64,000 nt of DNA, from contig LUCM01004242.1 of the NCBI GenBank assembly GCA_008360955.1, positions 150,938 through 214,937 on the forward strand. Reading direction: 5' to 3'. This DNA is from Fasciolopsis buskii. Taxonomy: Eukaryota > Platyhelminthes > Trematoda > Plagiorchiida > Fasciolidae. The notes beneath the pieces are model-generated. The model had not been told where the DNA came from. It saw nothing but the letters and a program-made list of their open reading frames with translations, and ran no database searches. Shown in pieces: positions 23,988-36,500 of the stretch; position 1 is the first letter of the stretch, and each line of letters opens with the position of its first letter. The translations under genes were made by a program, and so were the position numbers.

Positions 23988-26900
23988 ATTACTGAGGAGC
24001 CCTTTGTTCCAACTTGGGAATTTTCTTTGAATTTACTGAAAAATCGAGAGCAGTATGATTGTAAACCTGAGGCGAGAAATGCAAAGCATTCGTGAATTGT
24101 TTGACAGTAATTCAGGAGCCTACCTTCCAGCACTTGACAGGAAGTGCTGTTCCACGGTTAGGACAAAGCAACATGCACCAGCTAAGAAACATCGGACCTA
24201 CTAGATAAACGAAGGTCAGTCTCATAAGTTTTAGGTCCAAAAGTGGTTCCAAATAATGTTTTTCAGACAACCAAGGCGGAGATTTGAAGTTTTGAGTTTT
24301 CCAAATGATTCTATACTTATTCCATTTTGACTATGAGAGCATTTTGTAGCCCATCGTGTGAGTGAAAAATGTTAACTTTAGATGTTGACTAACAAAGTAC
24401 CAGTGGTTACCGATGATTACTGAATAAGATTGGAGTGATCCTCTGCTTCCCTCTAAAATCCATGATTTACAGCTGCTAGGCAAAGCATTCAAAATGCATT
24501 CAAAACCACCGATAACATACGGGTACCGGCAGTGACATTAACAATGGAAGAAACCGCCCATCGTCATGTCGATGCAGCCTGAAAAATCACGGTTCGTAAT
24601 CAGACAACTCTCATGTAAGTACATCAAAGGTATACACCTAAAAGGAAAGCAGTGAAACAGCATACTGTCATCGCAATAACGAAAATCATATACGTTATAC
24701 TATTGGTAATTAATTAAAGCTCTATACTTGTTTACACTGATTTAAAGTAGAAACTTCACTGAAAGTACTTCATTCGCCCAATGAATCCTCATGCTTTGTC
24801 TTCAGCGAAGTCCAATATATGGTCGTGGACTGCATTCATTTTAGTACCTACACAAATATGAAGCGTTTAAGCTAATCAACCTAAATAATTCTCGTGTTTT
24901 TTTAAATGTCCGCTTCAGTTATGATCACCGGTATATAATGATTTTTCGCTCTACAAACTACCTGCTTAAACCGCCAAAAATATTCAGAGAACAGCGTCAC
25001 CAATGATTTTTGTGCTACATGGATCAGTCATTTGATAATTACGGAAAGCTAACATCTTATACACTTATCAAATCAACCGCAAAATGTTAACATGGCTCTA
25101 TGCAAATAACTGCCGTCGAACCAACGTTTGGCTTGCAAGCATCAGAGTCGTCCAACGAGGATTGGGTTGCTATACGAAGTTTTGTGCCAATCAACCAATC
25201 ACTCGTGAATTTAGTGCAGATGCGACCAAAACAAACTTCCCTGTGTTACCCCTGGAGAATGTTTATTGAAAGTTTATTGTAAATACTCAAATAACCCTTT
25301 CAACCCAACCTGGAAGACTGAAATTGTGAACAAAACATATAGTCCACAGCAACCGGGGACGAAGAGACCGGCACATCGGCTAACAAACGGCACTCTGCGA
25401 TGCATAACATAGAACCCATCATCATTCTGTTCTAATCAACTGAGACAATGTGGTTTCAGTTAGTTAGACTTTTCAGAGTTGTGTGTCATTATCATCTTCT
25501 TGCCACCAGTCAATTTCTCTGGTTGGCAGCTCTCAGTAGGCGAGGTTTCCGTTCCGAACAATATTTTCGTTTTTGGCGTTATTAATGACAAAAGCAAGAT
25601 AAATGAGAATCCAGTGAATGTGAGACCAACCTCGATGTGACGTTGTTTCCTAGGCGTAAAAAACTCGAATTTGTCGTCTGGCAAACACCAAAACCCCGCG
25701 ATGTGCGATTGTCTACCAAGCAATAGGACGATGATATTTGAACAGATTACCTGACCTATGCAACTGCAGGAAAACCGAAGACAGCTGAATACCAGTATTG
25801 ATGTCATTCAGCTATGGAACTAGCACAATCAAATCAATAGTGCAGTCAAAAAGCAGTAATCTTCGCAGAAGCTGCGCATATAGACCAAAATAAAAAAGCA
25901 TAAAATATGATGTACAGCAGCCTTGGCATTTTCATAAAATGTTTTCCCAGGTTAAGATCTGTTCGAGTTTTAACTGTGTTAACACCGTTTGCCCCGCCCA
26001 GAAGAAGACAGAAAACCAAGCTAAAATCAGTTTGTCAGCTGTAAGATGGTATAATTTGGTTTTAGATAACGGACTACCACCTCAGTCAGCACAAACGCCC
26101 CCGAAACGCCACGAAATAGTCCCCTAACATATCCCTAAATGTGCCGCTTTGAAACAAAAATGGGACCATTTTGGGTCGTTTGTCGAATTCGCCCGAAATC
26201 GGTTCCTGTAGTCGCAGGTAACACCATTTTTAATTTCTTAATTGCAATTCCCAACTAATCTATTCGCCTGCGTGGAATGCCTGAGAGGAACTTAAATTCC
26301 ACGGCCTGATACACATTCTAACATTCCGACATGCACTTTTACCTTTCGCGGTGCATCACGAGCATAATTGGAACCGCCAGGAACAAACAAAAGTCCTCGG
26401 CATATGCAAGCTTCTTTTATTAACAAACTTGGAAATTAAAATACACACTGAAGTGGCATTTCTTTGATTTTAGCTTATATTGTTAGCCGCTCGTTAGTGA
26501 AAGATTTTCCTGCAAATTTTCTTCGATCTGGAAAACAAAATGGGAAATGGCATTACTACTTTACTATATTCACGGAAGGCATTTGTGGTGGCAATATAAA
26601 CTGATAGTAGCAAACGTTATATGTGACTTCAGAAATGAAGCCGCGCGGTATACATATGTCAAATCGACAGATATATTATTCGTCGTTGTTTTAATTTCGG
26701 ATACGTATATCTCATTTATTAATGAATATTACTTTAAAAGCGGCTAGCAGGTGACTCACCGTTGTCAGGGTACAATGAACCCCAATGCACTTTGAGTTTC
26801 TGAGGTCGTCTTGACCGGAGTACCTGCAGAGTTGGCCGCACCAACTCATCTTTTCTCGAACTGTTTGTACGGTGGCTCCCGGATAGCCTATACGGCACAC

Positions 26901-27024
26901 AACATCTACAGGTTGGACTCAACACAGTCTTGATCTTACCATTTGCCAACGCGCAAACTTTCGTACTAGACAAAGCAGTTTTCTCATGGGCACCTTGCAT
27001 ATTCAGCTGACGAAACACGGATGT
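23987..27024 (-). repeat. Right arm of a 3.04 kb near-perfect inverted repeat
   Basis: Reverse complement of 12,725-15,762 with the same length and about five differences noticed by eye. One changes Ser to Arg in a 66-codon reading frame shared by both arms (26,547-26,747 here). Stretches of 60-115 codons are otherwise identical. The outer flank (from 27,025) is unrelated to the left outer flank, and no target-site duplication is visible. Confidence 0.95.
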
Positions 27025-27959
27025 GGCAGCTGAAATGAAGCTTTTTGAGATCGGCGTGCTACCTGGTCGAAATTCAGCGTTGTATCTGCTTCCCATTGGC
27101 CACTTCGTTTATCATGGAGGGTATTGGATACATTAGCCCTCGACCAGCTCTTCGAAACGCCCTTCGCGAATCAAGTTGCATGATAATCCCTAACACTTTT
27201 TCCCACCCCATCTTTTCCGCGCAGAGCATCCTACTTTGTTTCAACCTACTAGTCGCTAATATCAAACACTTCATTGAGTGGTCGCAACTTTCTCACTTGA
27301 TAAGCATGATCAAGTTGTGCCTTCTTTTAAACCCACAATTTATTAGACTTCAGTGGACGCTAGAATCAGATGTAAATATGCCACCCGAACATGTGTTCCT
27401 AAAAACTGTCAGTCTTTCCACCTATGCTTCTCCGGGTGACGAACGGAACGCCACCTCCTCGCTACACCTGAAGCCAGCCAGGGAAAATTAAACAGCTGCA
27501 TCCAACCCAATCATCTCTTTATCAGAGGACCAATATGCCTTCAAACATATCCCAAACCTGTAAGGCTAGAATCCGAAAGCGATTTTAGATACACCAGAAT
27601 GGACTTGCCCTGTCTAAACATCTGTGTCATACTTGGAAAACCGGATCGTTCCCTCCGGGGATGAAGCTTGCAGGTAGTTACCAAATTATCTCCCCTGATC
27701 AGATTTTTGAAATCTTTTAAGGTCGTTATCTTCCTATCTCCGATCCGAAAGTTCTGTTCTCTCTCCCCCCGCCCCGGCCCCGCTACCAGAAATAATTTTG
27801 TTGATTTTAGCACCATAAGGTCATCATTGTCAAAGTGCAGCCAGACCCCAAGCGACAAAACCGCTTTAGTTCTACCGGGTCAAGTGAGTATCCTTGATGA
27901 ACCGGTGCCATTTCTTTTCTTACTATAAACTTATTCATTTCATTCTGGCTTAGATATAA
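27025..27959. other. Outer flank of the right arm, no recognised gene
   Basis: A 148-codon plus-strand ORF (27,045-27,491) and a 105-codon minus-strand ORF (27,541-27,858) have no family motif. On the minus strand, 27,096-27,025 supplies an alternative start (MGSRYNAEFRPGS) that runs in frame into the arm. Confidence 0.35.
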
Positions 27960-28540
27960 GCGTTTTTCGCAGGCTTGGAACAAAAGTTTAATTACTTCTG
28001 TTGTAAAAACCAAGAACGACGATCCTCGGGAAATCTACGAACCAATCAGCACAACTCTTGCTTCCACCAGGGTTCTCGAAAGCAGTATTGAAGGTGAGAT
28101 TGCTACACATCTGCCTGGAAATAAACTGACATTTCCAGTTCACCATGGCTTTTCTCAGAGTAGGTTTTTCATCGCCAGTGTGGTCTTCCTCGTGGGTAGT
28201 CTGATGCAGGGACGCGATGACAAAGAGATATCCAAAGCAGTACTCGCTGACTCTTAGAAGGCCTCCGGCAGAATGCTTCATGCAGTCCTTCCTTTCCAAC
28301 TCAGTTCGTATGGTGCAATCGGTCGATCACAATCGCTTGTTCCATGCCACCTGTGAATCAGTTGTTTCTAGATATAGGTCGAAGCCTCGGCCTCTCTGGG
28401 GCACCAATTTACTGTGGTGGACCCCAGGGTATTTTAGGTTCAACCCTTTTACAAAAACACTTACCTGACTTCAACCTTACTGACGTTAATGCCGTCCGAC
28501 CACTTAATGTCCTGAGAAACGGATGTTGATGAGATTAAAC
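27960..28540 (+). pseudogene. CR1/Jockey-like reverse transcriptase fossil
   Basis: The plus-strand frame from about 27,970 reads WNKSLITSVVKTKNDDPREI, then a segment matching the RT 'NYRPISLTS' block (YEPISTTLAS), then FPVHHGFSQSRF, the equivalent of the conserved QHGF motif. Further on (28,344-28,529) another frame contains GGPQGILGSTLLQKHLPDF, which corresponds to the palm 'GVPQGSVLGPTLFLLYINDL' block. The frames are broken between and after these blocks, and no intact (F/Y)ADD box is visible. Only part of RT remains. It is not obviously the same subfamily as the minus-strand CR1 copies. Confidence 0.7.
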
Positions 28541-29199
28541 TGGTCCGCTACTGGGGTTTGTCCTTAAATCACGGTAATTGTCTTTGCTTTTTGTTTTCCG
28601 CTGCTGTGAATCCACGATTCTGGATCGGCGGAACAACTAGACTTTAACAACTAGTGAGTTATAAGACACTTGGATTCTGGCACTCAGATAATCTACCTTT
28701 AGTCACATCAAGACAAAGTGAGCAAATATGTTCGCCGTATGTTGAACCTAAAAAGACAAAACGTGCTGAGAAATTGCAAAGAAGACTTCGATCACCCAGC
28801 TGGGTATTTCATCCCCCAACGGCTAGAGTATGGTAGTCAGACAATATACTCTGGCTGTATTAGAGGCCCCCCTTCAAAGCAAGGAAAATAGACGCATACT
28901 CCGACACATTTACTGTGCTCTGTATGATAAAATTTCAGACTTCATCATAAACTGTAACCATATATTCGGCCTCTTTTGGCGTCTTAAGAAAAGGAAGGAA
29001 AAAACTTCATTGTGTGACCCACTGAGTACCTTGGCTCAGTCTGTGTTGTTCATAGTACTACGGGTCCTCCCTTTCTACCAAGTCTCGAAGCGTCCTACAG
29101 CTGTCAAGTAAATTTACACACAAACTTAGCGGAAACTCAGTGCAACAGAACAACGATCACCCGAATATCATTGGACTGGGCCTCAAAACTTTGCAAATC
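28541..29199 (+). other. Probable decayed 5' part of a Penelope-like element
   Basis: This lies directly upstream of the recognisable Penelope RT core and in the same orientation. Short plus-strand ORFs (28,654-28,836 and 28,830-29,111) do not align confidently with the family. The assignment rests on position and on the weak resemblance of the last ~100 bases to the pre-RT region. Confidence 0.35.
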
Positions 29200-30180
29200 A
29201 CCACATTCCCTGTGGAAAAATGGCTAGCTAGGTTCCTGGAACCTGTTAGACAAGGTAGCAAAACATAGTCTCAAAGACACATTTTAGCTTATCGACTCCG
29301 TGAAAGGACTGAATATGAAGGGACGAAGAATGCCTTATTTAGACGTCACCGCCCTTTTTACCAACGTTCTGATCACGGAGAAAATCGAATACCTCTGTGA
29401 CTACATCGAGAACAATAGCTTAGCGACAAGTCTTCCGATAGTAGACTTGAAACAATTACTGTTTCGTTGTACCTACAATGTCTAGTTCAAAGCTAACAAT
29501 AAAATTCACCACCGAAAGGACGACGTAGCAATGAGTCTCTACTCGGTCCATTACTAGCGGACATTTTCATGGTCGCTGGAAAGTGGACTACTGGAATCGT
29601 CAATACAGACCCTCATACGAACGTTATGTGGATGACATCTACTGTGTACTCAACCCCTCGACGGGCACTAACCAACTAATGAATAAGTCCAACTCGGCTC
29701 ACGCAAATGTAAAATTCATAACAGAGATGTAGGTGAACAATGAAATAGCTTTCTTAGATGTACATCTAAGTCGTCAAGAAGACGGCTCAATTCGGCGATC
29801 AGTACACAGGAAAGCCACATGGAATGGGCAGTACATCAACTTCCATAGCTTTGTAGCTCTTAATGTGAGGAGGATCTCAATTAGATGTCTGATTGCCAGG
29901 ACAAAAATAATATGCTTAGAACATACTCTTGAAGCTGAAATGCGGACGGTCAGAAGAGTATTCAGTGAAAATGATTTCCCAAATAGATTAATAGACAAGA
30001 TGTTGGAGACAGAAAAAGAGGTTTTTAGGAGGACTATGGAGAGAAAAACAATATACATATTCAAAGGTGACATAGCTAGCAGAGATAGCACGAAGACCGA
30101 CTAGCGCTATAAGCAAGACATTTTGCTTGATAGTGACGAAACTTCCACGTTGAAAAGCCGCTCCAGTGAAGCTAAAAGAT
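29200..30180 (+). pseudogene. Penelope-like element: reverse transcriptase core, degenerate
   Basis: Plus-strand frames give Penelope RT blocks in order. They are EKWLARFLEPVR (29,212 onward), LDVTALFTNV with KIEYLCDYIE (29,339-29,410), and an LGPLLADIFM block near 29,545-29,572, where a one-base shift breaks VAM(G)SPLGPL. The catalytic RYVDDIYCVLNP follows, with YVDD at 29,625-29,636, then NNEIAFLDVHLSRQEDGS and GQYINFHS (29,733-29,850). The last frame (to 30,104) ends with YIFKGDIAS, which precedes the linker to the GIY-YIG domain in this family. Stops and frameshifts make it non-functional. The expected GIY-YIG part appears only at 31,210, beyond a MULE fragment. Confidence 0.85.
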
Positions 30181-30293
30181 AATTGTTATGGAAGTGGAAT
30201 GAATATGTTATTGTTCCTTTTTTCGGAAATTATGAAAATGGTGACCTCGTGAACCTGATTATTGTTTAAACGGACGATTTTGGGCATAAATAC

Positions 30294-30665
30294 ATGTTAA
30301 ACCGGAAACCAGTTGCGCTCTCATGGCTGCCATGGCTGTTCGTACGGACGCGACTGCTGCCCATACAGATGATTCAGAAGTGTTTAGCCGCTACGTTCAC
30401 TGTTTTTATGCTAGTTTTTCCGTTTTTGAATGTGATTTTAGGGTTTCTCAGCATGAGACGCTTGCCTCGTTTTATAAATATCCCAGTGCCAGCTCCGGAA
30501 GTTGGCTGCGAGAGCATCCGCGATCTGTTCCCCCTTCTTTTCCTTACTATCGGATCAAGTACTGCTGTGTACACGAACGTTGCAGAAATCAAAGTGGTCG
30601 TCGGCATGTCTGTTGTCTTTTCAAGTAATATTTATTTGCAAATTTCTAAATATTAACTGCCCGGC
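30294..30665 (+). pseudogene. MULE-type transposase, N-terminal FAR1/ZSWIM-like segment
   Basis: The frame at 30,323-30,628 encodes a ~100-residue piece with FYKYPS, YYRIKYCCVHERC and RNQSGRR. This resembles the N-terminal DNA-binding, Cys-bearing module of MULE transposases and their SWIM-containing relatives. It ends at CAAGTAATA, a possible splice donor. About 55 bases later comes the transposase catalytic segment, so the intervening few hundred residues are missing. The resemblance is motif-level only. Confidence 0.5.
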
Positions 30666-30683
30666 ATTCGTTACTGTGAAGCA

Positions 30684-30980
30684 ATGTTAGCAGACGCGAC
30701 CCACCAGCTTAACTGCGGCGGGTACGTTCTCTGGCATGCGATGATAGTAGACGACAGTGGGCTAGGTCGGTCAGTGTTTTATGCTCTGCTCCCTAATGAA
30801 AGCGAAGCAAGCTACCGCAGGGCGATAGTAGCCACGAAGGATATGTTGCCAGCGACGGGTAAGGTTAGGACGATAATCGTCGACCGCAGCTTGGCGCAGT
30901 TGAACGCGTTTCAAGCTGCATACCCGGAAGGTGGTGTAATATTTTGTCGGTTTCATGTCCTCATGGACTGTAGACGTTCA
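30684..30980 (+). pseudogene. MULE transposase catalytic domain fragment
   Basis: The frame encodes LADATHQLN, LWHAMIVDDSGLGRSVFYAL, TIIVDRSLAQLNAFQAAYPE and IFCRFHV. These correspond to the MULE/Mutator DDE domain. The first catalytic Asp is in LADAT, the second in VDRS, and the C-x-x-H motif is CRFHV. The fragment stops just after that, at a TA-rich stretch (31,001-31,015), so the third acidic residue and any SWIM zinc finger are lost. It cannot transpose. It sits in the same orientation between the Penelope RT core and a Penelope GIY-YIG domain. A host ZSWIM-like gene is an alternative source. Confidence 0.75.
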
Positions 30981-31195
30981 AGAAACGCAGGCAATCGGGG
31001 GGTTTATATATATATGTATACAAATTATACACAGGTAGACATATTTGCAATCCTGGGGAAAATAGATATTTATATGCATTTTCGATTTTGCCTAGCTCAG
31101 CTTCGAATCCTATTCACATTCCGCTCCATGGTGACATTGCGGTTGAGACAAAGTTCCTGATTCTGCGGCCTCATTTCATGCATATTCATTCATAT
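30981..31195. other. AT-rich junction between MULE fragment and GIY-YIG domain
   Basis: Contains an imperfect TA run (31,001-31,023) and about 170 bases with no recognised content. It may hold the remaining MULE sequence or its terminus, but I see no terminal inverted repeat. Confidence 0.35.
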
Positions 31196-31209
31196 GTTCC
31201 GATGGGATA

Positions 31210-31560
31210 ATGTACATCGGCTACAAGATTAGGCGCTTGTCTGAATGCATCCGTTAGCACCACCCTACATGGTTGGGCACTGGAACAATTAAGCCACATA
31301 ATAGTGCAGTCGTTTCACACCTAGCACAGATGAACCACGCCGTGAATGTGACGCAAGCTCTCCGGACCCTGTATAAAGTCAGGAGTCAACAGTCTAGGTT
31401 GGCAAAGTGTCAACTCTTGAGCACTGTGGAGGCTATCGCGATCTGTCTACGCAATCATCAATTGTGTGCTCAAAAACAATTTGTGGATATCCTTTATCTC
31501 CTCTGGCTCATCCTTCTTCCCAGTGCAAATCCTAGGCCACAGAACAATTAACGCAACACG
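31210..31560 (+). pseudogene. Penelope-like element: GIY-YIG endonuclease domain, copy 1
   Basis: The frame reads YIGYKIRRLSECIR, a stop, then HHPTWLGTG, SAVVSHLAQMNHAVN, LLSTVEAIAICLR and LCAQKQFVDILYLLW. This is the order of the Penelope C-terminal endonuclease: YIG with following Arg residues, the EH-P-WL block, the H-based block, the conserved Glu in VEAI, then the LC-QKQFV tail. The GIY half of the signature and the Cys-rich linker are missing. A nonsense codon replaces the Glu that copy 2 has at REHHP. It shares well over 90% of bases with 63,603-64,000 and may be the C-terminal end of the RT core at 29.2-30.2 kb. Confidence 0.8.
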
Positions 31561-33407
31561 CCCATCTGTATTCGATTTATGCATGTAACACTACAAATCC
31601 CTTCCCCATCCATATTTGCATCGGACTAATGTAATCCCTCTTAAAATTACTTCGAACACTTTGGCAATGTAAGGGGACGAGTGCGAGTAATTGAAATGAG
31701 GTTGTTGGCCAACTTCCGTTTTCCCTAACTTTATTCACTTGCGCTTTGAGGTATTCGCTCCAAATCGTTGACTTAGCTTCACAGTTTTTTTATATAGATT
31801 CTTCGCTAAGCTCATGAACACATTCACGAATATGCCCGAATTCCCTGGCCAGATATTATTGTAATCCATTTTGGATGTTTTCTCGCCGATGTGACAAATA
31901 TGATTAAATTTTGTAAGATAAAGCTTTGTTCTCTATTTTCTCGTTATTTCGAGCGCATCGCTTTTAAGCGGATTTTGGTAAACTGAACTAACTGGTATAA
32001 TTCTTTGGGTGGCGAAATGTTTCAAAGGCCTACATTTAACAATGGATAATGGGGGAAGATATGTTTGACTATGGGTAGAGGGAGTCTCCTTAAATTTAGG
32101 GCTGATTAGAAGTAATCCAGTGTATCGTGGAGCATTTGTGAGTTCAAAATCTCTGGTAAGGCCTGAAGTCAAATGTGTATTCGAAAATTTGGTCTAAAAC
32201 GACACTAAGCCGGGCTGATTTGATGAAGGAGAATTATTTGAATAATATGCACTAGGCATTCTTGAAAAATTTTAGAGTACAGAAGAACCAGGCTGTTTCC
32301 GGTAGCCCATTCCCTTATGTGGAAGAAACAACCACAGGGAACTTTGATTTGAACGACTTCCAAGGTAACTATCAGTTTCTGGGTGGGTAAGAAGATTCAT
32401 CATCAAATCTGATGCGGTTTCCGGCAAAATATGCTTGCAAGATGGACACTTTGAAAGGAAGCGTGGGAGCCAGCATGAAACGACCCAACCGCAGGCGCCA
32501 CGATGTAGGAACTCGCATCGTCTTTTGTAAACGAGGCTTCATGCGGGATCAAGAATTTTCTTTGTGAATGCTGGTTGCACTTTTTCCCATGCAACATGAC
32601 ATTCTCTGAGCGTGTTCCAGCCAAGTACCGGGACGTACTCCAATTATGACCTACATTGTGACCTATATGGAATTGCCCTACTGCTTACAGCGCGGGATAT
32701 AGTGATACTGAAAGATGCAGAGGATGAACAGAAGTACAATTGTTAACCGGATTAGGTCCCGAAAGCGTAGCACTGTGATAAAAAGCTCGGCATATCAGGA
32801 TCAGAATAAACCTGGGATCCAATATGATAGGTGTGAAGTTGGGCGCCGCATGGTATGTGTCGGAGTAACCAGTGGGCGTCACACAGTTTGCTGCCAATGT
32901 GTCCAACTGATGTTAATGTCTGAGGTGCAAAAAAGCAAACAGAATTAGCTTAAACTGTGAACCCTAGGCAATTTGCGCGCCGAAAAAACGGAAACAGTAT
33001 GCGTCTACGCAAGTGGTGGATAAAAGTTAGTTAAAGTTGGGGAAGAAATGCAAGGCAGTAGAGACCATGAAAAACAGTAGCTAACCACCCCGTAGGAAAG
33101 GTTTGACTTGTTAAAATTATAAGAAAGAAAATCATATCAAGCAAGAAGAAGCGGGTGAGCAGTGATGCAAAGTTAAGCCGCAGCAATCGGACGGCGGGGT
33201 GCATCCAGGAACTTCGGAAACAAAGGCAGTCCGAGTAGGAAACAGGTTCATTCAACCATATGTGGATTGGAGGTCCGGTAAAAGACAAAACAAGCTTAAC
33301 TGATACCCAAGATGCCTCGAAAAACACTAAGGATAGAGTGCTGAGAGGGAACAAGTATGTAGGAATGTGCCGATTCCCACAGCACTATATGAATAATATT
33401 ATTTTCA
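31561..33407. other. Region with no recognised gene
   Basis: The first ~80 bases are Penelope 3' flank shared with the copy at the window end. After that only short ORFs (up to about 80 codons) occur on both strands, without family motifs. Confidence 0.4.
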
Positions 33408-33520
33408 CGAAATAATTTAACACGTGATATCGTCGTTCAAGTCGCCTATAGAAAACCATGGAAACACTGTACAACCATTTCGTCATTGCTGGGAGCGATG
33501 ATATCACATGGCAAGCTACT
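33408..33520 (-). repeat. SINE-related fold-back fragment
   Basis: Begins with CGAAATAATTTAACACGTGA and continues through AAAACCATGGAAACACTGTA, matching the minus-strand SINE at 46,501-46,680. It ends with CGATGATATCACATGG, the inverted counterpart of its start. The interior is shorter than at 46.5 kb and lacks the tRNA B box. The same head-to-head layout thus occurs at two loci. Confidence 0.6.
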
Positions 33521-36500
33521 TCAAGAAAACAGCAAACCTTTCACTACAAACGATGATGTTATGCTTACTTCTGAAACAGTACCAGGACACAAGCGACGTT
33601 GACGACCATGATGTGCGACGAGTGATAAAGGGAAAAAGAAACCATTACTTGCAAGGTGGTGGCGGACCTAAAATAATAACAATGCATATGTTGGGCCGTA
33701 GCTGGATGCTAAAAACACAGACGATAAGAAATAAACTCACCGCAGATTAATGCTTTTTAAAGACTGCTTTTCACTGCAGTTTTGCCGGCGCATCTTCTAG
33801 TCGACCATGTGCACAAGGCAGACCCGATGGATCGTCAGCGGCATGAGTAGACCAATGTATTATGCAAGATTCTTCATTCATCGGGGAAAAGCAAAACTGA
33901 AATTGACGGAAGGGATAAAGCATGGAAAGAACAAATCCGCAAAAACACGGAAAGAAAAATTTAGACGCAGTTTTTTGCGGATTGTGCAATCTGGTAAGCG
34001 GTACGTTGAACGGCCGTACACCATAAAATGTCGAAATCTGAGGGGCGTATTTGTTGATGGCAAGCTGGGACAGCGGCACTAGATAGAAATTGTGTAACCG
34101 TATAAGCTTATTGAGTCCGTGAAGTTCCCTGCGGGAAATTCTGAACAGGTAAATCTTACCTTGCTTCATTGACGGGTGTGCAGTTGGAAGAAAAGGAAAC
34201 CATCAACTAACTGATGAAGAATCGGATACAACTGAGCCAACGTCAGGTGCACTCTTGTGAAAGACAGAAAGTCGGGTCATATAACACACAAAAAAACATT
34301 TTTTACTTGGGGCCGTTTGGCAAAGTTTAGGCAAAATGAAATTCAGGAAGGAAGGGGAGGAAGCCAGTACAAAAGCGTTCACGCGAAAACTGAGACTAGA
34401 TGGCTGTAAACCACAACAGTTTTAGTAGTTGTGGCTGACCGAGTGCTAACCACCCAACCGGGAAAACATTTTAGGGGTGAACGCAAGTAGTGCGAACCAC
34501 CAAACTAGCTGCGCCCTCACAGCGATGCAGCCCAGCTGCCCGCCCAATGTGCGTCGGCCAAAGCGGTGGATCCGACCGCGCCCTCACTATTGTAATACCG
34601 CTGATAGACTCGGGAGTGAGGGAAGGGAGGCGAATATGATCTAGACAGGACGAGCCATACATCAGGTTCTCAGGAGTGGATAATCTCAAACCCATCGAGA
34701 CAGCGATGGCCGAATTATGAAGCAATTGCTTATATTCATGCAGAACTGAAAGGCCCGAAAAGTAAAGAAACTAATAGCTAACTGGTCCCGTTGCCAGCCT
34801 CGGATAAGTATGCGATCAATCGTGCGAGCAGCTCAGAAGAAGAAAGTATGGGTCGGTGTACTGCAACCCAAAATTGTCGAGGTGATTTCTGGTGCTTTTA
34901 GAAATTCTGGTTGTTTTAGCGTGCACAGATAAGTAGGCAGACCGATTCATCATGTAAATCATATACGCATGAGAGTAAAAGGAAAATGAGTATATTTATG
35001 GGGAGGGACAATAGACCACAACAGTAGACGTAAATGCGGAAGGTGCTACGAGAGACTGAGGCGCATTAAGGTCTATGTTTATCCACAGCAAATTACCATG
35101 TCTTTTAGAGTCGAACGTAAGAGACCAAGCAGTTGCAATCCCAGAAATGGCGAGGAACAGTAGGTGTAGTAGATAGCATCTGTGAGGAAGGAAGGTACGA
35201 AAGTTGTGCAAGGCGCATAGGCTTTCATGGCTATGAAAGAATCAACGAGTAACAATGATGGGGTTAGGAATCAGGGAAATCCAGACGCAGCGTTCTTTCA
35301 TCCGCGGGGAATCCCTTTCATTCTGTAAAATAAGGTTGACACCGCGGAACAAAAGCCAACAGTGCAGGGAGATGCAGTGAGGAAGAGCAGAAATAGATGA
35401 CAGTGAAAATGAATGTTTGAACACGATGGCCGAGTAAGGATAACACACCTTTCCGACAACGGTTTTGCAGTTGAATGGGGAGTAGGAGAGTCAGAGGCAT
35501 AATTGGACACCCCAACACTCAAAATTGGGGAAATAATGTTTACGGAGCGTAAAGCGGACTGTTAGGCGAAATAAATCACTTAAGACACATGAAACTTCAT
35601 GTATGCAGGCGGTGTGCGCTGAGGTGGGAGCTCATTTTGGGGTTGTCAGTAAGAGGGGCGAGACTAGTTTGCTGTACAGAGTTTTACAACATAGAAAAAA
35701 GAAACAGGATGAAAATCCTATGTAACAGTAAAGAGATAGAAGGTCCGTAGTGTCTTAAGTAGAGAAGATATTGATGAGGTTAAAGTGGAAAAAAATCAAG
35801 AAGTAGGCCACGTTTTGCCCAGAGAGGGTTTTGTGAAAAACAGGGATAAAAAAAAGAAAAAGGGTAAACTTTTTCGTAAATGGGGAACTTTCACAGGGCA
35901 ATCAGTGCTCCAGATCTGGACAGTACTACGAACACTTAGAAATGGGCAGTAAGACATTAATTTGATTTTTATCATAAAATCTACGACTGTAAGGAGGCAA
36001 TTTTGTCCGCATAAGGTAGGGACGCTAAATAATAGTAAGAAATCAAGGACGTACCATGCCGATACTGGTTTTACTTTTACATGTAGTGACGTGGGCAGCG
36101 ATGTGTATCTTCTTTTCCACGATGAACTGTCCCACCTTTATTTCCAAGAGTCCAGTCCAGCTTCGTGCACTTGGTCCTCAGTTAAGCATAATTGATGCAG
36201 ATTAACGAGAGAGAGTTCGGTGACTAGTATATGTACTCCTTTTTAAATGTAATAGGTCATTGTGATAAAATATAAAACTGGTGCGGGCGTTTGTTCCATA
36301 ATGACGAGTAATTACCAGTGCAGAATTTGGTTCTGACCAAATTCTTTTACTTAGAAAGTGATGGTGAATTGCGTCTTTCTTAAGGAGCATGGGAGTGGGC
36401 CCCAGATGCGAAGCTCAGCAGCGCAGTCTCTACCTGTAATAATATTATCAAACAGTACCATGTTCGCTCTTGGGCATCGGAGCCGCAAAGAATCAAATCA

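Noticed and set aside
12725..27024. The inverted repeat as a DNA transposon with long TIRs
   Set aside because: No transposase in the spacer, no target-site duplication outside the arms and no transposon-like terminal motif.
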